The translations under genes and the position numbers were made by a program. Shown one piece after another: positions 52,684 to 61,958 of a stretch of DNA of 64,000 bases (the first letter of the stretch is position 1; each line of letters opens with the position of its first letter). The DNA comes from JABMMZ01 sp040403495 (lineage in GTDB: Bacteria > Bacteroidota > Bacteroidia > NS11-12g > UBA955), in contig JBBAKM010000001.1 in the NCBI GenBank assembly GCA_040403495.1, forward strand, positions 62,001 through 126,000, in the 5' to 3' direction. The notes beneath the pieces were generated by a model. It had not been told where the DNA came from. It did no database searches and was given only the letters and a program-made list of their open reading frames with translations.

Positions 52684-52980
52684 TTAAATATGTTTGGCTC
52701 CCTCGGGCATGGTGTAAAAAGTTGGATGTCTGTAAATTTTATCATTTGAAGGCTCGAAAAGTAAATCGGAATCCAAAGGATTGGAAGCCACAATGCAATC
52801 CGAAGGCACTATCCACAAACTAGTTCCCTCATTTCTGCGGGTGTAAGTGTCTCTTGCATTTAACATCGCATTTTCCTTGTCCGACCCATGGACACTGCCC
52901 GCATGTTTGTAAGGCATCCCGGGACTCGGTTGAATAAACACCTCCCAAAGAGGCCATTGTGTATCTGTTATTGTTTCCAT
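52684..52980 (-). CDS. paaB: Phenylacetyl-CoA 1,2-epoxidase subunit PaaB
   Basis: 98 residues. WPLWEVFIQPSPGMPYKHAGSVHGSDKENAMLNARD and TRRNEGTSLWIVPS are the whole-family signature of PaaB, which bridges PaaAC dimers. It overlaps paaA by 13 bases and is followed by paaC after 4 bases. Confidence 0.94.
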   Translation of the reverse strand: METITDTQWPLWEVFIQPSPGMPYKHAGSVHGSDKENAMLNARDTYTRRNEGTSLWIVPSDCIVASNPLDSDLLFEPSNDKIYRHPTFYTMPEGAKHI

Positions 52981-53945
52981 TCTGTTAATTGAGTGTGTTG
53001 TTGATTCTTTTTGTATTGATGTGCCATAGCGGCTTTTCTAACCCATTCTCCCTCTTGGTGAACTTGAATGTGGTGGTTTAATCTTTGCTTATTGCAGGGG
53101 CCTTCACCATTAATAACTCTGTAAAATTCCTCCCAATGAATGTCTCCGTGGTCGTAAGATTTTTTTGATTCATTCCATTTTAAATCTTTATCGGGAACCG
53201 TTAATCCAATTAATTCAGCTTGCGGGACTGTTTTATCTATGAATTTTTGTCTTAATAGGTCGTTGCTTTGACGCTTTATTTTCCATTTCATTGCATTGCC
53301 AGTGTTGGGAGAATCGGTGTCATGAGGTCCAAACATCATTAATGCCGGCCACCACCATCGGTTCATAGCATCCTGTGCCATTTCTTTTTGGTCGGCAGTG
53401 CCATTCATCATTTTTGCCATTATCTCATATCCCTGACGCTGGTGAAAACTTTCTTCTTTACAAATTCTAACCATTGCTCGGGCGTATGGTCCGTAAGAGG
53501 TTTTTTGAAGGGATACTTGGTTTACAATAGCAGCCCCATCTACCAACCATCCTATAGCGCCAATGTCTGCCCAAGTTAAAGCAGGATAATTAAATATACT
53601 GCTGTATTTGGCCTTGCCTTCGTGTAAATGTTTTATTAGCTCATCACGACTTATTCCCAATGTTTCGGCCGCAGAATATAAGTACAAACCATGTCCACCC
53701 TCGTCCTGAATTTTGGCTAATAGGATTTTTTTGGCCCTTAAGCTAGGTGCGCGACTTATCCAATTGCCCTCGGGTTGCATGCCTATTACTTCAGAATGGG
53801 CGTGTTGCGAAATTTGTCTGATTAAATGTTTCCGATAATCATCAGGCATCCAATCTCTTGGCTCAATGTTGATGTCTTGTTCTATCTTTTGCTCAAATAA
53901 AGATAAGTCGGAGTTGTTGCTTAACATACTTGCAATCTTCATCAT
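52968..53945 (-). CDS. paaA: Phenylacetyl-CoA 1,2-epoxidase catalytic subunit PaaA
   Basis: 325 residues; ferritin-like diiron oxygenase that epoxidises the ring of phenylacetyl-CoA. Iron ligands lie in KIQDEGGHGLYLY and CKEESFHQRQGYE. HSEVIGMQPEGNWI and DIHWEEFYRVINGEGPCN are family-specific. Start at the first of two adjacent ATGs. The gene heads the paaABC operon and is divergent from a lipoprotein gene. Confidence 0.96.
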   Translation of the reverse strand: MMKIASMLSNNSDLSLFEQKIEQDINIEPRDWMPDDYRKHLIRQISQHAHSEVIGMQPEGNWISRAPSLRAKKILLAKIQDEGGHGLYLYSAAETLGISRDELIKHLHEGKAKYSSIFNYPALTWADIGAIGWLVDGAAIVNQVSLQKTSYGPYARAMVRICKEESFHQRQGYEIMAKMMNGTADQKEMAQDAMNRWWWPALMMFGPHDTDSPNTGNAMKWKIKRQSNDLLRQKFIDKTVPQAELIGLTVPDKDLKWNESKKSYDHGDIHWEEFYRVINGEGPCNKQRLNHHIQVHQEGEWVRKAAMAHQYKKNQQHTQLTEWKQ

Positions 53946-54030
53946 AAATTTAAAAAGTATGGATGACCGTGGTCAATATTCAAGAATGATTATGCTCAGT
54001 TTTGGTATGGTTTGTGCAAATATCACAAGT

Positions 54031-54723
54031 ATGAAAGGGTTTAAAATGATTCCATATTGCTTTATAATCGTGCTTTTTTTGTCCTGTCAGCCTGCTAATA
54101 ATCAGAAAAGTTTGGAGCAAAAAATTGATTCGCTTAACAATCAATTGGGGGAAATTCAAGCCAAGTTGGATTCTACCTTTTATAAAATGGAAAGGCAAAA
54201 ATCTGAAGGTATAAAACCAAAAAGTAAAGTTGAAGCAATAAAACAAACCTCTAAACCCAAACCCATTATTATTACACCCAAGCCTATTGAAAATAAAAGG
54301 AAGTCGATAGAAGATACTATTTATCATTATTACAAGGATGGCAAAATTTCAGTTAAAGTTTCACCAAGAGTGGATGGTCGACAAGCGGTATTTATTTATG
54401 GGAAAAAAGGAGAGTTGCACTTGCAATTAGAAAGTGTGTTTTTGAGTTATTCTGTGTCGCACGACTTGAAATTTAGGGCAGATGGGTCATTGGAAAAAAT
54501 AAAGGAACACCACAATCCTGGAGCTAGTATGTATTGGAGTGAATGTGAATTAACCTTTTCACAATGGAATATGCCACAATGGAAAAGCTGTCAGCAATAC
54601 CCAATTAGATCATTGGATGACTATAACAATAACCGTTATTATTGGGATGTAAATAACAAAACTTGGGTCAAACAGGAAATAGTCAGAGAACAAAATGTTC
54701 CCCAAAATCGTTCAAATCAATAA
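54031..54723 (+). CDS. Coiled-coil lipoprotein of unknown function
   Basis: 230 residues. The signal PYCFIIVLFLSC has a lipobox Cys, followed by a heptad-like helix (LEQKIDSLNNQLGEIQAKLD), a Lys/Pro-rich linker (PKPIIITPKPIENKRK) and a C-terminal domain with five tryptophans. The linker could cross the peptidoglycan. ATG 54031 is preceded by TATGGTTTG; an ATG at 54046 is also possible. The longer frame reaches back into paaA and is rejected. Confidence 0.65.
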   Translation: MKGFKMIPYCFIIVLFLSCQPANNQKSLEQKIDSLNNQLGEIQAKLDSTFYKMERQKSEGIKPKSKVEAIKQTSKPKPIIITPKPIENKRKSIEDTIYHYYKDGKISVKVSPRVDGRQAVFIYGKKGELHLQLESVFLSYSVSHDLKFRADGSLEKIKEHHNPGASMYWSECELTFSQWNMPQWKSCQQYPIRSLDDYNNNRYYWDVNNKTWVKQEIVREQNVPQNRSNQ

Positions 54724-56052
54724 TTATTCTCCCTCATTTTTGTCTTTTGGGACAATGTTATACCAATCTATTTGGCGAGAGAAATACATCACTAATCCAA
54801 GGATAATAAATATTCCAATACTGCCTATCAGCAATGAGTAGTCTTGCAATTGAATAATGACGAAAATAAAGGAATACAAAATAACCAAAATGCTGCTAAT
54901 TAGATAAGTCAGTTTGCTCGATTTTAATATGGCTTTTATGTATCCAGCAATGAGTAACAATGTAGATAATGCCGAAATTATAAAGGATAAGTTGAATTTT
55001 ACATGTTCGGATATAGACAATAATAAAGTATAAAATACAATCAATGCAATACCAACTAAGATGTATTGAATTGGGTGAATAAATATTTTGTTTAGTATTT
55101 CAATAAAGAAGAAAGTGAGGAATGTAAATACAATGAATAAAATGGCATATTTTATTGAGCGATATGATTTTTGATAACTGTCAACAGGGAGTAGCAAATC
55201 TATTCCAAAGGCTGAAGGATTAATACTGTACTCGCTGTTTAGCCACATTTGAGGGAAGTTTCTGTTTAGGTGTAAAATATTCCAATTTGCCGTAAATCCC
55301 GTATCTGAAGTCGTTCTGCTGTCAGGTAAGAATGAGCCATTAAAACTTGGGTTTTTCCAAGAAGAATGAATGTTTACATCGGTTGTTTTTCCGAGTGGCG
55401 TAAAGTACAATTTTTGACTCCCTTTTAAGTTGATATTGAAAGAAAAGTCATACTTCATGCTGTCGTCAACAGTGACTTGTATAGGAGCATTAATACCGCT
55501 TTTTACCACATCATTGCTTATCACTCCTGGGTTGAACGAATATTCTTTGTTGTTCCAAGTCAGCTTAATTTGTTGTTCTATTCCTCTTAAGTCATCGATG
55601 CCACAAGTGATGTGTGCTTCATCCAATAATAAATTGGCCTTGTCTATATCGAAATTAGAAAGTTGAAGGTTGTCAAAACTACCCGATAATTCTATCTTTG
55701 AATTGTAAACGACAATTTCGTAAATGCCTCTGTTTCTTTGTTCAGGTAATATTTCACCCTTTATGTTAAGTTGGTTGGGCAGTATGTGAATATAATCTTT
55801 TACTTTTATTATTCTTTCTGCTTCTCTGTTGTTTTGTTCTTTAACAAATTTGTAATAGGGAATAGTAATAATTGGTCCAGAAATGGTTTGTTCTTCACCC
55901 CATTTTGAGCTAACCTCAGTAATGGCTTCTTCTTGAGTGGTTTCACGTTCTGTAATTAAGTTTTGTATAGATACCGTAGGTATTAATAACAAAATGATAA
56001 TAATGATAATTGAACCTATTTTGAAGTAAAGATTGCTTTTTAGACTAGACAT
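54724..56052 (-). CDS. creD: Cell envelope integrity protein CreD
   Basis: 442 residues: one N-terminal membrane helix, a periplasmic domain (EEQTISGPIITIPYY; ITCGIDDLRGIEQQI; LKGSQKLYFTPLGKTTDV; GFTANWNILHLNRNFPQ) and a cluster of C-terminal helices. These are CreD signatures. In enterobacteria CreD belongs to the CreBC regulon for peptidoglycan stress; no creBC is seen here. Start at ATG 56052. Its end abuts the convergent lipoprotein gene. Confidence 0.9.
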   Translation of the reverse strand: MSSLKSNLYFKIGSIIIIIILLLIPTVSIQNLITERETTQEEAITEVSSKWGEEQTISGPIITIPYYKFVKEQNNREAERIIKVKDYIHILPNQLNIKGEILPEQRNRGIYEIVVYNSKIELSGSFDNLQLSNFDIDKANLLLDEAHITCGIDDLRGIEQQIKLTWNNKEYSFNPGVISNDVVKSGINAPIQVTVDDSMKYDFSFNINLKGSQKLYFTPLGKTTDVNIHSSWKNPSFNGSFLPDSRTTSDTGFTANWNILHLNRNFPQMWLNSEYSINPSAFGIDLLLPVDSYQKSYRSIKYAILFIVFTFLTFFFIEILNKIFIHPIQYILVGIALIVFYTLLLSISEHVKFNLSFIISALSTLLLIAGYIKAILKSSKLTYLISSILVILYSFIFVIIQLQDYSLLIGSIGIFIILGLVMYFSRQIDWYNIVPKDKNEGE

Positions 56053-56152
56053 AATTGTATTATTAAAGAATGGAAGCAAACATAAAATAAATAGAGAATG
56101 CTTAATTAAGTTTCTGATTAACAGAGTTTAATTAACGATAAATGGTTTTGGA

Positions 56153-56602
56153 CTAAGTTCTTTTCGATTGAAAAAAAGTTTGCATCAATTCTCTACATTC
56201 TGATTCTAAGTAACCGCCCGTTATTTCAATTTTATTAGTGAAATTGTCTGAATTAATGTGTTTACTGTATCCTGTTTTGGGTTCGAAGGCGCCAAATACT
56301 ACTTTGGAAATTCGACTGTGTTTAATAGCACCCATACACATTACGCAGGGTTCCACCGTAACATACAAAGTGCAATCATCCAAATATTTAGTGTTAAGAT
56401 GGTTGGAAGCAGAAGTAATGGCAAGCATCTCGGCATGTGCGGTTACATCGTTTAATGTTTCAGTTTGGTTGTGCCCTTTGCCAATAATTTGATTGTTGCA
56501 AACCACCACCGCCCCAATTGGGACCTCATCTAGGTCATAAGCTTTCTGTGCTTCAGCTATGGCCTTGTTCATAAATAAGGTGTTGTAGTCTAATAAATCC
56601 AT
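56153..56602 (-). CDS. tadA: tRNA-specific adenosine deaminase
   Basis: 149 residues; converts A34 to inosine in tRNA-Arg(ACG). The zinc site is HAEM (His and catalytic Glu) plus VEPCVMCMGAI with its two Cys. NQTETLNDVTAHAE is the TadA substrate loop. I start at ATG 56602; the TTG two codons upstream is not needed. It is transcribed alone. Confidence 0.92.
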   Translation of the reverse strand: MDLLDYNTLFMNKAIAEAQKAYDLDEVPIGAVVVCNNQIIGKGHNQTETLNDVTAHAEMLAITSASNHLNTKYLDDCTLYVTVEPCVMCMGAIKHSRISKVVFGAFEPKTGYSKHINSDNFTNKIEITGGYLESECRELMQTFFQSKRT

Positions 56603-56755
56603 AGGCAATGATACAATTTTTTGTGAACTTTAAATGGATGAAATTCGTTAAATGGTTAAACCCCATTTAGGTATTAAAACGTTGTTGCGAAAGAAAAGAG
56701 GAAACTAATTTAAAGAGATTTAGTTCGTAATGGATTTTTAAATGCTTAATCTGTT

Positions 56756-57445
56756 TTAAAGAGAAAATGAAGAAAACCAGCCTTTTTTTAAGGCAATTTT
56801 TACAGCATCTACTTTGGTGCAAACATGGAGCTTCTCGTAAATATTTGCAATGTGCTTTCTGACTGTATGAGGGCTAATAAATAACTGATTGGCAACCACT
56901 TTATAGTCGAGCCCATCAACCAATAGTCGCAAAATATCCATTTCCCTTTTGCTCAATTGATACTCGTCTTCAGGTTCTGCGGGGATTTCTTTGACTTGGT
57001 TTTTACTAATCAATAAATTAAGCGCTTTTCTGGCAATTCGTGGAGACATAGGCGCTCCTCCAAATGACAATATTTCGTCTATGCTTTTGTATATAACGTC
57101 AGCCGATTCTTCTTTGAGTAAATACCCATTTGCACCAGCAATAATGGCTTCAAAAATTTTATCGTCATCGTCAAAAATTGTCATCACCAAATATTTAATA
57201 TCGGGAAATTCTTTTTTGCTCAATTGTATGGCTTCAATCCCATTCATTATGGGCATGTCCAAATCCATTAACACAATATGTGGGTGCTCCTTACTCGGTG
57301 TTTTACGAAGTTTATTTAAAAAAGATTTGCCATTGTCGGCCTCAAATAATATTTCAAGTTCAGGGATATTATTGACACGCTCTATAATAGATTGCCTATT
57401 ACTGCTTTTGTCATCAACCACTGCAATGCGAATCGTTTCCGTCAT
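56756..57445 (-). CDS. NarL/FixJ-type response regulator
   Basis: 229 residues: receiver domain with phosphoacceptor Asp61 in VLMDLDMPIMNG and acidic pair at VVDDK, and a LuxR-type helix-turn-helix (LSKREMDILRLLVDGLDYKVVANQLFISPHTVRKHIANIYEKL). It pairs with the histidine kinase gene 56 bases upstream and would bind DNA as a dimer when phosphorylated. Confidence 0.95.
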   Translation of the reverse strand: MTETIRIAVVDDKSSNRQSIIERVNNIPELEILFEADNGKSFLNKLRKTPSKEHPHIVLMDLDMPIMNGIEAIQLSKKEFPDIKYLVMTIFDDDDKIFEAIIAGANGYLLKEESADVIYKSIDEILSFGGAPMSPRIARKALNLLISKNQVKEIPAEPEDEYQLSKREMDILRLLVDGLDYKVVANQLFISPHTVRKHIANIYEKLHVCTKVDAVKIALKKGWFSSFSL

Positions 57446-57501
57446 TTTACAAAACTAGGATTTATATACTCTAAAAAAATGACTCATTTGCGTGATTTTT
57501 T

Positions 57502-59409
57502 CTAACTGTTTTTTAATTTAATAGAAATAGAAGTCCCTTGGTCTATCTGCGACTTTAAATCAAAAATTACCCCAATTTCATCTGCCCTGCTTTTCATGTT
57601 TTCTAAACCAAAATGGCCATTTTCTTTAATGCGGTTAATGTCAAATCCAACGCCATCATCTTTAATTTCTATACAAAAGTCGCAATTTTCGCTATTGCTA
57701 AATAAGATATTGATGTTTTTTGCTTTGCTGTGTTTAAGTGCATTGCAAAAAGCCTCTTGGCAAAGACGGAATAAATTGAGCGCTTGTATGGGTTGTAAGG
57801 TGTATTCGTGGTCAAAGTTTTCTTTAATTTTATAACGGATATTTGGGTTAATGGGATGTATTTTATAGGCAAATGATTTGAATTTATCAGAAAAATCGGT
57901 TAGCGTAATATGTTCGTTGTTTAATGCCCACACTGTTTCTCTTAAAGAAAGAATAGCTTCATTACTTGCGTCTAATAAGGATATGATTTTGTTGTTGTTT
58001 GGATCCTTTTCACTCAATAGCTTTAAATGACTCGACAAATAGGTAAGTTGAGCCCCCACATTGTCATGTAGTTCGTGCGAAATGTCTAACCTTTGCTTGT
58101 GTTGAATCGCTTTTAAACGGGTTTCGTTTCGGTATTGTTCTATTAATTGCTTTCGCTTTAAATAGAGGAATACAACGGTGATTGTAAAGATAGAGAAAAA
58201 CGCAATCGTGTAGATATTTCGTTTTCTGTTTTGTAGTATTTTTTCTTTGTTCTTTAATTCTAACTTCTGAATAATGTTATTCGTCTTTAAGATGTTATTT
58301 TCGTTTTCTTTTCTCTCTAAACCAAATTGAGCTTCAAGTTTGGCGATTTTTGCATTTAAGTCACTTTGTAAAAAAGAGTCTTTCAGTGAAATGGCCTCAC
58401 GGTACATCAATGATGCTTTTTTAAAGTTTCCTTCGCTTTTATAAATATCTGCTATTCTGACAAGAATACTGTTTTTGATTTTAGGATTGGTAATCTCAGG
58501 AATCAAAGGTTCCGCTTTTCTTAAATATATTTGAGAAGATTTGCTGTCTTTTAATAAGTCATACATCATTGCCAAATTTCCGTAATTATCAGCCAAAGCA
58601 TTTGAGTTTTCATTTTCTTGATTGAATAACATTGCTTTTTTTACCATTTCTATCCCCGACAATTGGTCGCCAGTTTGACTGTATAGTAATCCTAAGTTAT
58701 TGTAACTTTTTCCAACATTGTATAAATCATGGTGTTTTTCATAAATACTAATAGAGGCCTTTTCTAAAACAATACAAGTGTCAAATCTTTTGAGTTCAGA
58801 GTACACATTAGAAAGATTACTGTAGACATTGGCTTTGCCTATTTGATTGTCAGAACTGTCATAAAAACTAATTGCTTTTTGGAAATTGAAAATAGATTTA
58901 TCGTAACTGCTCATTTCGTAATACAATAAGCCTATGTTGTTATAACAATTGCCTAAAAACAAATACAGTTTAATGTCCTCCAAGGGTTTTATTGCTGCTT
59001 GAAAATGACTCAAAGCATTGTAATAATCACTTTTGTTTAAATAAGTCAAACCCAAATTACTGTAACAAGCACCAATTCCTTTTTTGTTTTTTATTTTGGA
59101 ATGAAGTTTAAGTGCTTTTTTATAATAAAAAATGGCGCTGTCAAATTTTCCAACTACATCATAATAAATGCCGATTCTTCCATATGAAGTGGCTATGCCA
59201 CGGATAAATCCAATTTTATTGGCCAGATTAAGGGCTTGATTTGCCTTCTTTAATGCTTCTTTTGGTTCGCTGTATACAAGTTCTACACTTTGAGTATTTA
59301 GATTTTCAATAGCAATGGAATCTTGGATAAAAGAAGATTGAGCCTGCAAGTTATAAAGTGGCTTTAATAACAAAAAGACTGTAAAATATAGTACAATAAA
59401 CTTACGCAT
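57502..59409 (-). CDS. TPR-containing sensor histidine kinase (HisKA_3 type)
   Basis: 635 residues: signal peptide, about eight TPR repeats (residues about 55-350), a coiled coil, one membrane helix (YTIAFFSIFTITVVFLYL), then the HisKA_3 box LDISHELHDNVGAQLTYLSSHL with the phospho-His. The ATPase domain follows, with N box EAFCNALKHS, G1 DDGVGFD and G2 HFGLENMKSRADEIG. Such kinases sense an unknown periplasmic signal through the TPRs and phosphorylate the NarL-type regulator next door. Confidence 0.94.
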   Translation of the reverse strand: MRKFIVLYFTVFLLLKPLYNLQAQSSFIQDSIAIENLNTQSVELVYSEPKEALKKANQALNLANKIGFIRGIATSYGRIGIYYDVVGKFDSAIFYYKKALKLHSKIKNKKGIGACYSNLGLTYLNKSDYYNALSHFQAAIKPLEDIKLYLFLGNCYNNIGLLYYEMSSYDKSIFNFQKAISFYDSSDNQIGKANVYSNLSNVYSELKRFDTCIVLEKASISIYEKHHDLYNVGKSYNNLGLLYSQTGDQLSGIEMVKKAMLFNQENENSNALADNYGNLAMMYDLLKDSKSSQIYLRKAEPLIPEITNPKIKNSILVRIADIYKSEGNFKKASLMYREAISLKDSFLQSDLNAKIAKLEAQFGLERKENENNILKTNNIIQKLELKNKEKILQNRKRNIYTIAFFSIFTITVVFLYLKRKQLIEQYRNETRLKAIQHKQRLDISHELHDNVGAQLTYLSSHLKLLSEKDPNNNKIISLLDASNEAILSLRETVWALNNEHITLTDFSDKFKSFAYKIHPINPNIRYKIKENFDHEYTLQPIQALNLFRLCQEAFCNALKHSKAKNINILFSNSENCDFCIEIKDDGVGFDINRIKENGHFGLENMKSRADEIGVIFDLKSQIDQGTSISIKLKNS

Positions 59410-59470
59410 TACTTAAATTCGTGGTAAAAATAACACATTTGTGTTATTTTTAACGAACTAAATTATTTAG

Positions 59471-59478
59471 TATGTTTG
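59471..59478 (+). promoter_or_regulatory. -7 element of the 59506 lipoprotein gene
   Basis: TATGTTTG matches TAnnTTTG, about 27 bases before the ATG, giving a leader of normal length. Confidence 0.5.
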
Positions 59479-59505
59479 TGGCATTCAAAATAAGAAAAAA
59501 ATAGT

Positions 59506-60348
59506 ATGAAAAAATCAGCACTAAACTTTGTCGTATTGCTTGGAATGATTCTCCTAGCATCTTGCGGTGGTCAAATTAGATTAACCGAGACTGAATCAAT
59601 TGGTAAAGACGCAGTAAAAAATTCTGTATGTGAAAATGATGACATTAAGGTTACTTATGACATGTGGGGAGAAAATGGAATAATGTATTTCTCTTTATAT
59701 AACAAAACAGACAAACCAATGTACATCGATTGGAAACGTTCTGTATTTATTTACAACAATTGGAAAAACAACTATTGGGTTGAAAAAACAACAACAGAAT
59801 CTTACTTAGTGCCTTCAGGTGCTGGTAGAAATATTACTTATGCCAATAAAGTATCTACTGTAACGGCAGAAAGAGTAACTTTTATTCCGCCAAAAACTTA
59901 TGTTTCTGTGCCTATGACTTATGTTATTTTCAACAACATTACTCAAGTTAATACCGCTACAACTGGTGATAACAAAGCTTCTGTATTAATTACAGACAAT
60001 TTGAAAAATGATAAAACAGCAACTAAGGTAAAAATCCCAAGTACAACAGGAAAAGGAAATGTTAATGCTTCCCAAAAAACATATACGACTGAAACTACAC
60101 CTGCGCGTTTCAGAAATTTCTTGACTTATTCTTCTAACGAGAATTTCTCAACTGAAAAATACATTGAAAATGAATTTATCATCAGCAAACACACTCAAAT
60201 GTCAACTAAAAACTTCTTTGGTAAAGCAACTAAAGTGAAAGTAACTGCTAAAACTTTCGGTTCAAAATCTAAAGCTAGAGTTAAAGTTTATGACTCTCCA
60301 TACAGAAATGGAAGTAGCTTCTACAAAACTTTAATTCAAGTGAAGTAA
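59506..60348 (+). CDS. Lipoprotein of unknown function
   Basis: 280 residues: signal NFVVLLGMILLASC with lipobox, a beta-sandwich-like domain (MYFSLYNKTDKPMYIDWKRSVFIYN) and a Thr/Lys-rich C-terminal half. Clean codon usage, its own promoter and a strong terminator suggest a well-expressed surface or periplasmic protein. No family named with confidence. Confidence 0.7.
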   Translation: MKKSALNFVVLLGMILLASCGGQIRLTETESIGKDAVKNSVCENDDIKVTYDMWGENGIMYFSLYNKTDKPMYIDWKRSVFIYNNWKNNYWVEKTTTESYLVPSGAGRNITYANKVSTVTAERVTFIPPKTYVSVPMTYVIFNNITQVNTATTGDNKASVLITDNLKNDKTATKVKIPSTTGKGNVNASQKTYTTETTPARFRNFLTYSSNENFSTEKYIENEFIISKHTQMSTKNFFGKATKVKVTAKTFGSKSKARVKVYDSPYRNGSSFYKTLIQVK

Positions 60349-60367
60349 CACCCTCTTCTTATATTTT

Positions 60368-60404
60368 AAAAAAAGAGCTTATCATTGCGATAAGCTCTTT
60401 TTTT
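60368..60404 (+). terminator. Terminator after the 59506 lipoprotein gene
   Basis: AAAAAGAGCTTATC / GATAAGCTCTTTTT, 14-bp stem, loop ATTGC, followed by T's. Confidence 0.92.
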
Positions 60405-60451
60405 GTTGTTTTTTATCTTTCTATTTTAGTTGTATTTTGCAACCTTTAAAA

Positions 60452-61414
60452 ATGAATCAATCCACTAAAAATGCGTTTGTGCAATTGCACGTTGCGGTAT
60501 TTATATTTGGCTTTACAGCCATATTAGGTAAAATGATTACACAAGATCATTTTACTATCGTTTGGCATCGCATGTGGATAGCAGCGTTTGGTTTTTTATT
60601 GTTCCCTCAGTTTATTAAAACGCTATTTAAAACCTCTCTTAAGCATTTTATTTATTTATTAGGAATTGGCTGCTTGGTTGCTATTCACTGGATTACTTTT
60701 TATGGGTCTATCAAAATAGGAGACAGTGCCTCTCTTACCCTCGGATGTTTTGGATTGACTAGCACTTTTACATCGATACTTGAACCCCTTATTTATCGCA
60801 AAAAATTTGAAGTTTTGGAGCTTTTGCTCGGATTAATGGCTTTAATAGGTATCGCTATTATTGCGTATTTCTCGCCTGATAATGCAGGTGTTGGAAATTA
60901 TCCATTAGCTATTATTGTGGGTGTGTTTTCTTCATTTGTAGCGGCTCTTTTCTCAACCATTAATTCTACTTTGGCTAATAAAATTGATACCAAAGTAATG
61001 ACTTTTGCCGAACTATTGGGTGGTTTTCTTTTCTTAAGTATATTCTTGGTTTTAAGTTTAGATATTCCCTATATCCTTCCAATAGATTCGTTCATGAAAA
61101 TTCCTTTAACAGACCATCCTATGTTTATCAATTCTCCATACGCTGATATAATATGGATGCTTATTCTGTCTTTGGTTTGTACCAATATCGCCTTTGTGCT
61201 AAACCTAAATGCCATGAAAAAAGTTTCGGCATTTACCGCCAATTTAGCCATTAATCTAGAGCCTGTTTATGGAATCATTTTAGCCGCTTTCCTACTTAAA
61301 GAACACCATTTTTTAAACCCATACTTTTATTTTGGTGCAGGCATCATTTTATTAAGTGTACTTATTCATTCTATTATAAAATACCGTGCTAGAAAATATC
61401 AATCAAATAATTAA
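60452..61414 (+). CDS. EamA/DMT-family transporter
   Basis: 320 residues with ten membrane helices in two repeated halves; GFTAILGKMITQDHF and the second-half LNLNAMKKVSAFTANLAINLEPVYGIILAAFLLKEHH show the EamA repeat. Drug/metabolite transporter superfamily, substrate unknown. I start at ATG 60452; the TTG at 60437 lies in the promoter-like TATTTTGC. Confidence 0.88.
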   Translation: MNQSTKNAFVQLHVAVFIFGFTAILGKMITQDHFTIVWHRMWIAAFGFLLFPQFIKTLFKTSLKHFIYLLGIGCLVAIHWITFYGSIKIGDSASLTLGCFGLTSTFTSILEPLIYRKKFEVLELLLGLMALIGIAIIAYFSPDNAGVGNYPLAIIVGVFSSFVAALFSTINSTLANKIDTKVMTFAELLGGFLFLSIFLVLSLDIPYILPIDSFMKIPLTDHPMFINSPYADIIWMLILSLVCTNIAFVLNLNAMKKVSAFTANLAINLEPVYGIILAAFLLKEHHFLNPYFYFGAGIILLSVLIHSIIKYRARKYQSNN

Positions 61415-61958
61415 AAACAGAAGGAGCATTTACCCTCGCGAATTCAATGGCAATCCAGTATCGGATGAAGTCATTCAAGTGCTTTTGGAAAATGCGAATA
61501 ATGCACCCAATCACAAGTCTAATTACCCATGGCGATTCGTGGTTATAACAAAAGAATATGTGCCTCAATGGATTCAAAAGGCCATTGAAATTACTAACGC
61601 TTCTGAACCCAATGTGTCTGAACAAAAAATAAGTAAGTTGACCAACATGGCCTCTCAAATTGGCGCTTGTATCGCTATTGTTTGGGATAAGGAGGAAGTG
61701 AATAAACACGAAATAGAAGATGTGTGCGCCATAGCATGCGCTGTCCAAAATATGTATTTAAGTTTGTCGCAATTCGAGCATGTGGGTGGCTATTGGAGTA
61801 CTGGTCTTGGAACCTACCATTCTGCCATGTCTGACTTTTTGAAATTAACCCCACAACAGCAGTTGCTCGGTTTTTTTGTGTTGGGCCAAGTTGACCATAA
61901 ACGTACCGAAGGAGTGAAAAAAAATGTAAATCAGTTTGTGAGATATTTCAACGAATAA
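61386..61958 (+). CDS. Nitroreductase-family flavoprotein
   Basis: 190 residues. FMN-binding start IIKNRRSIYPREFNG, then NNAPNHKSNYPWRFVV and a C-terminal LLGFFVLGQVDHKR. Probably an NAD(P)H-dependent reductase with unknown substrate. The start is GTG at 61386, overlapping the transporter gene by 29 bases; no later Met gives the RRS motif. Translationally coupled to its neighbours. Confidence 0.85.
   Translation: MLENINQIIKNRRSIYPREFNGNPVSDEVIQVLLENANNAPNHKSNYPWRFVVITKEYVPQWIQKAIEITNASEPNVSEQKISKLTNMASQIGACIAIVWDKEEVNKHEIEDVCAIACAVQNMYLSLSQFEHVGGYWSTGLGTYHSAMSDFLKLTPQQQLLGFFVLGQVDHKRTEGVKKNVNQFVRYFNE

Noticed and set aside
53866..54030. 55-codon N-terminal extension of the 54031 lipoprotein
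   Set aside because: It overlaps the start of paaA antisense, and the clean lipoprotein signal begins at 54031.
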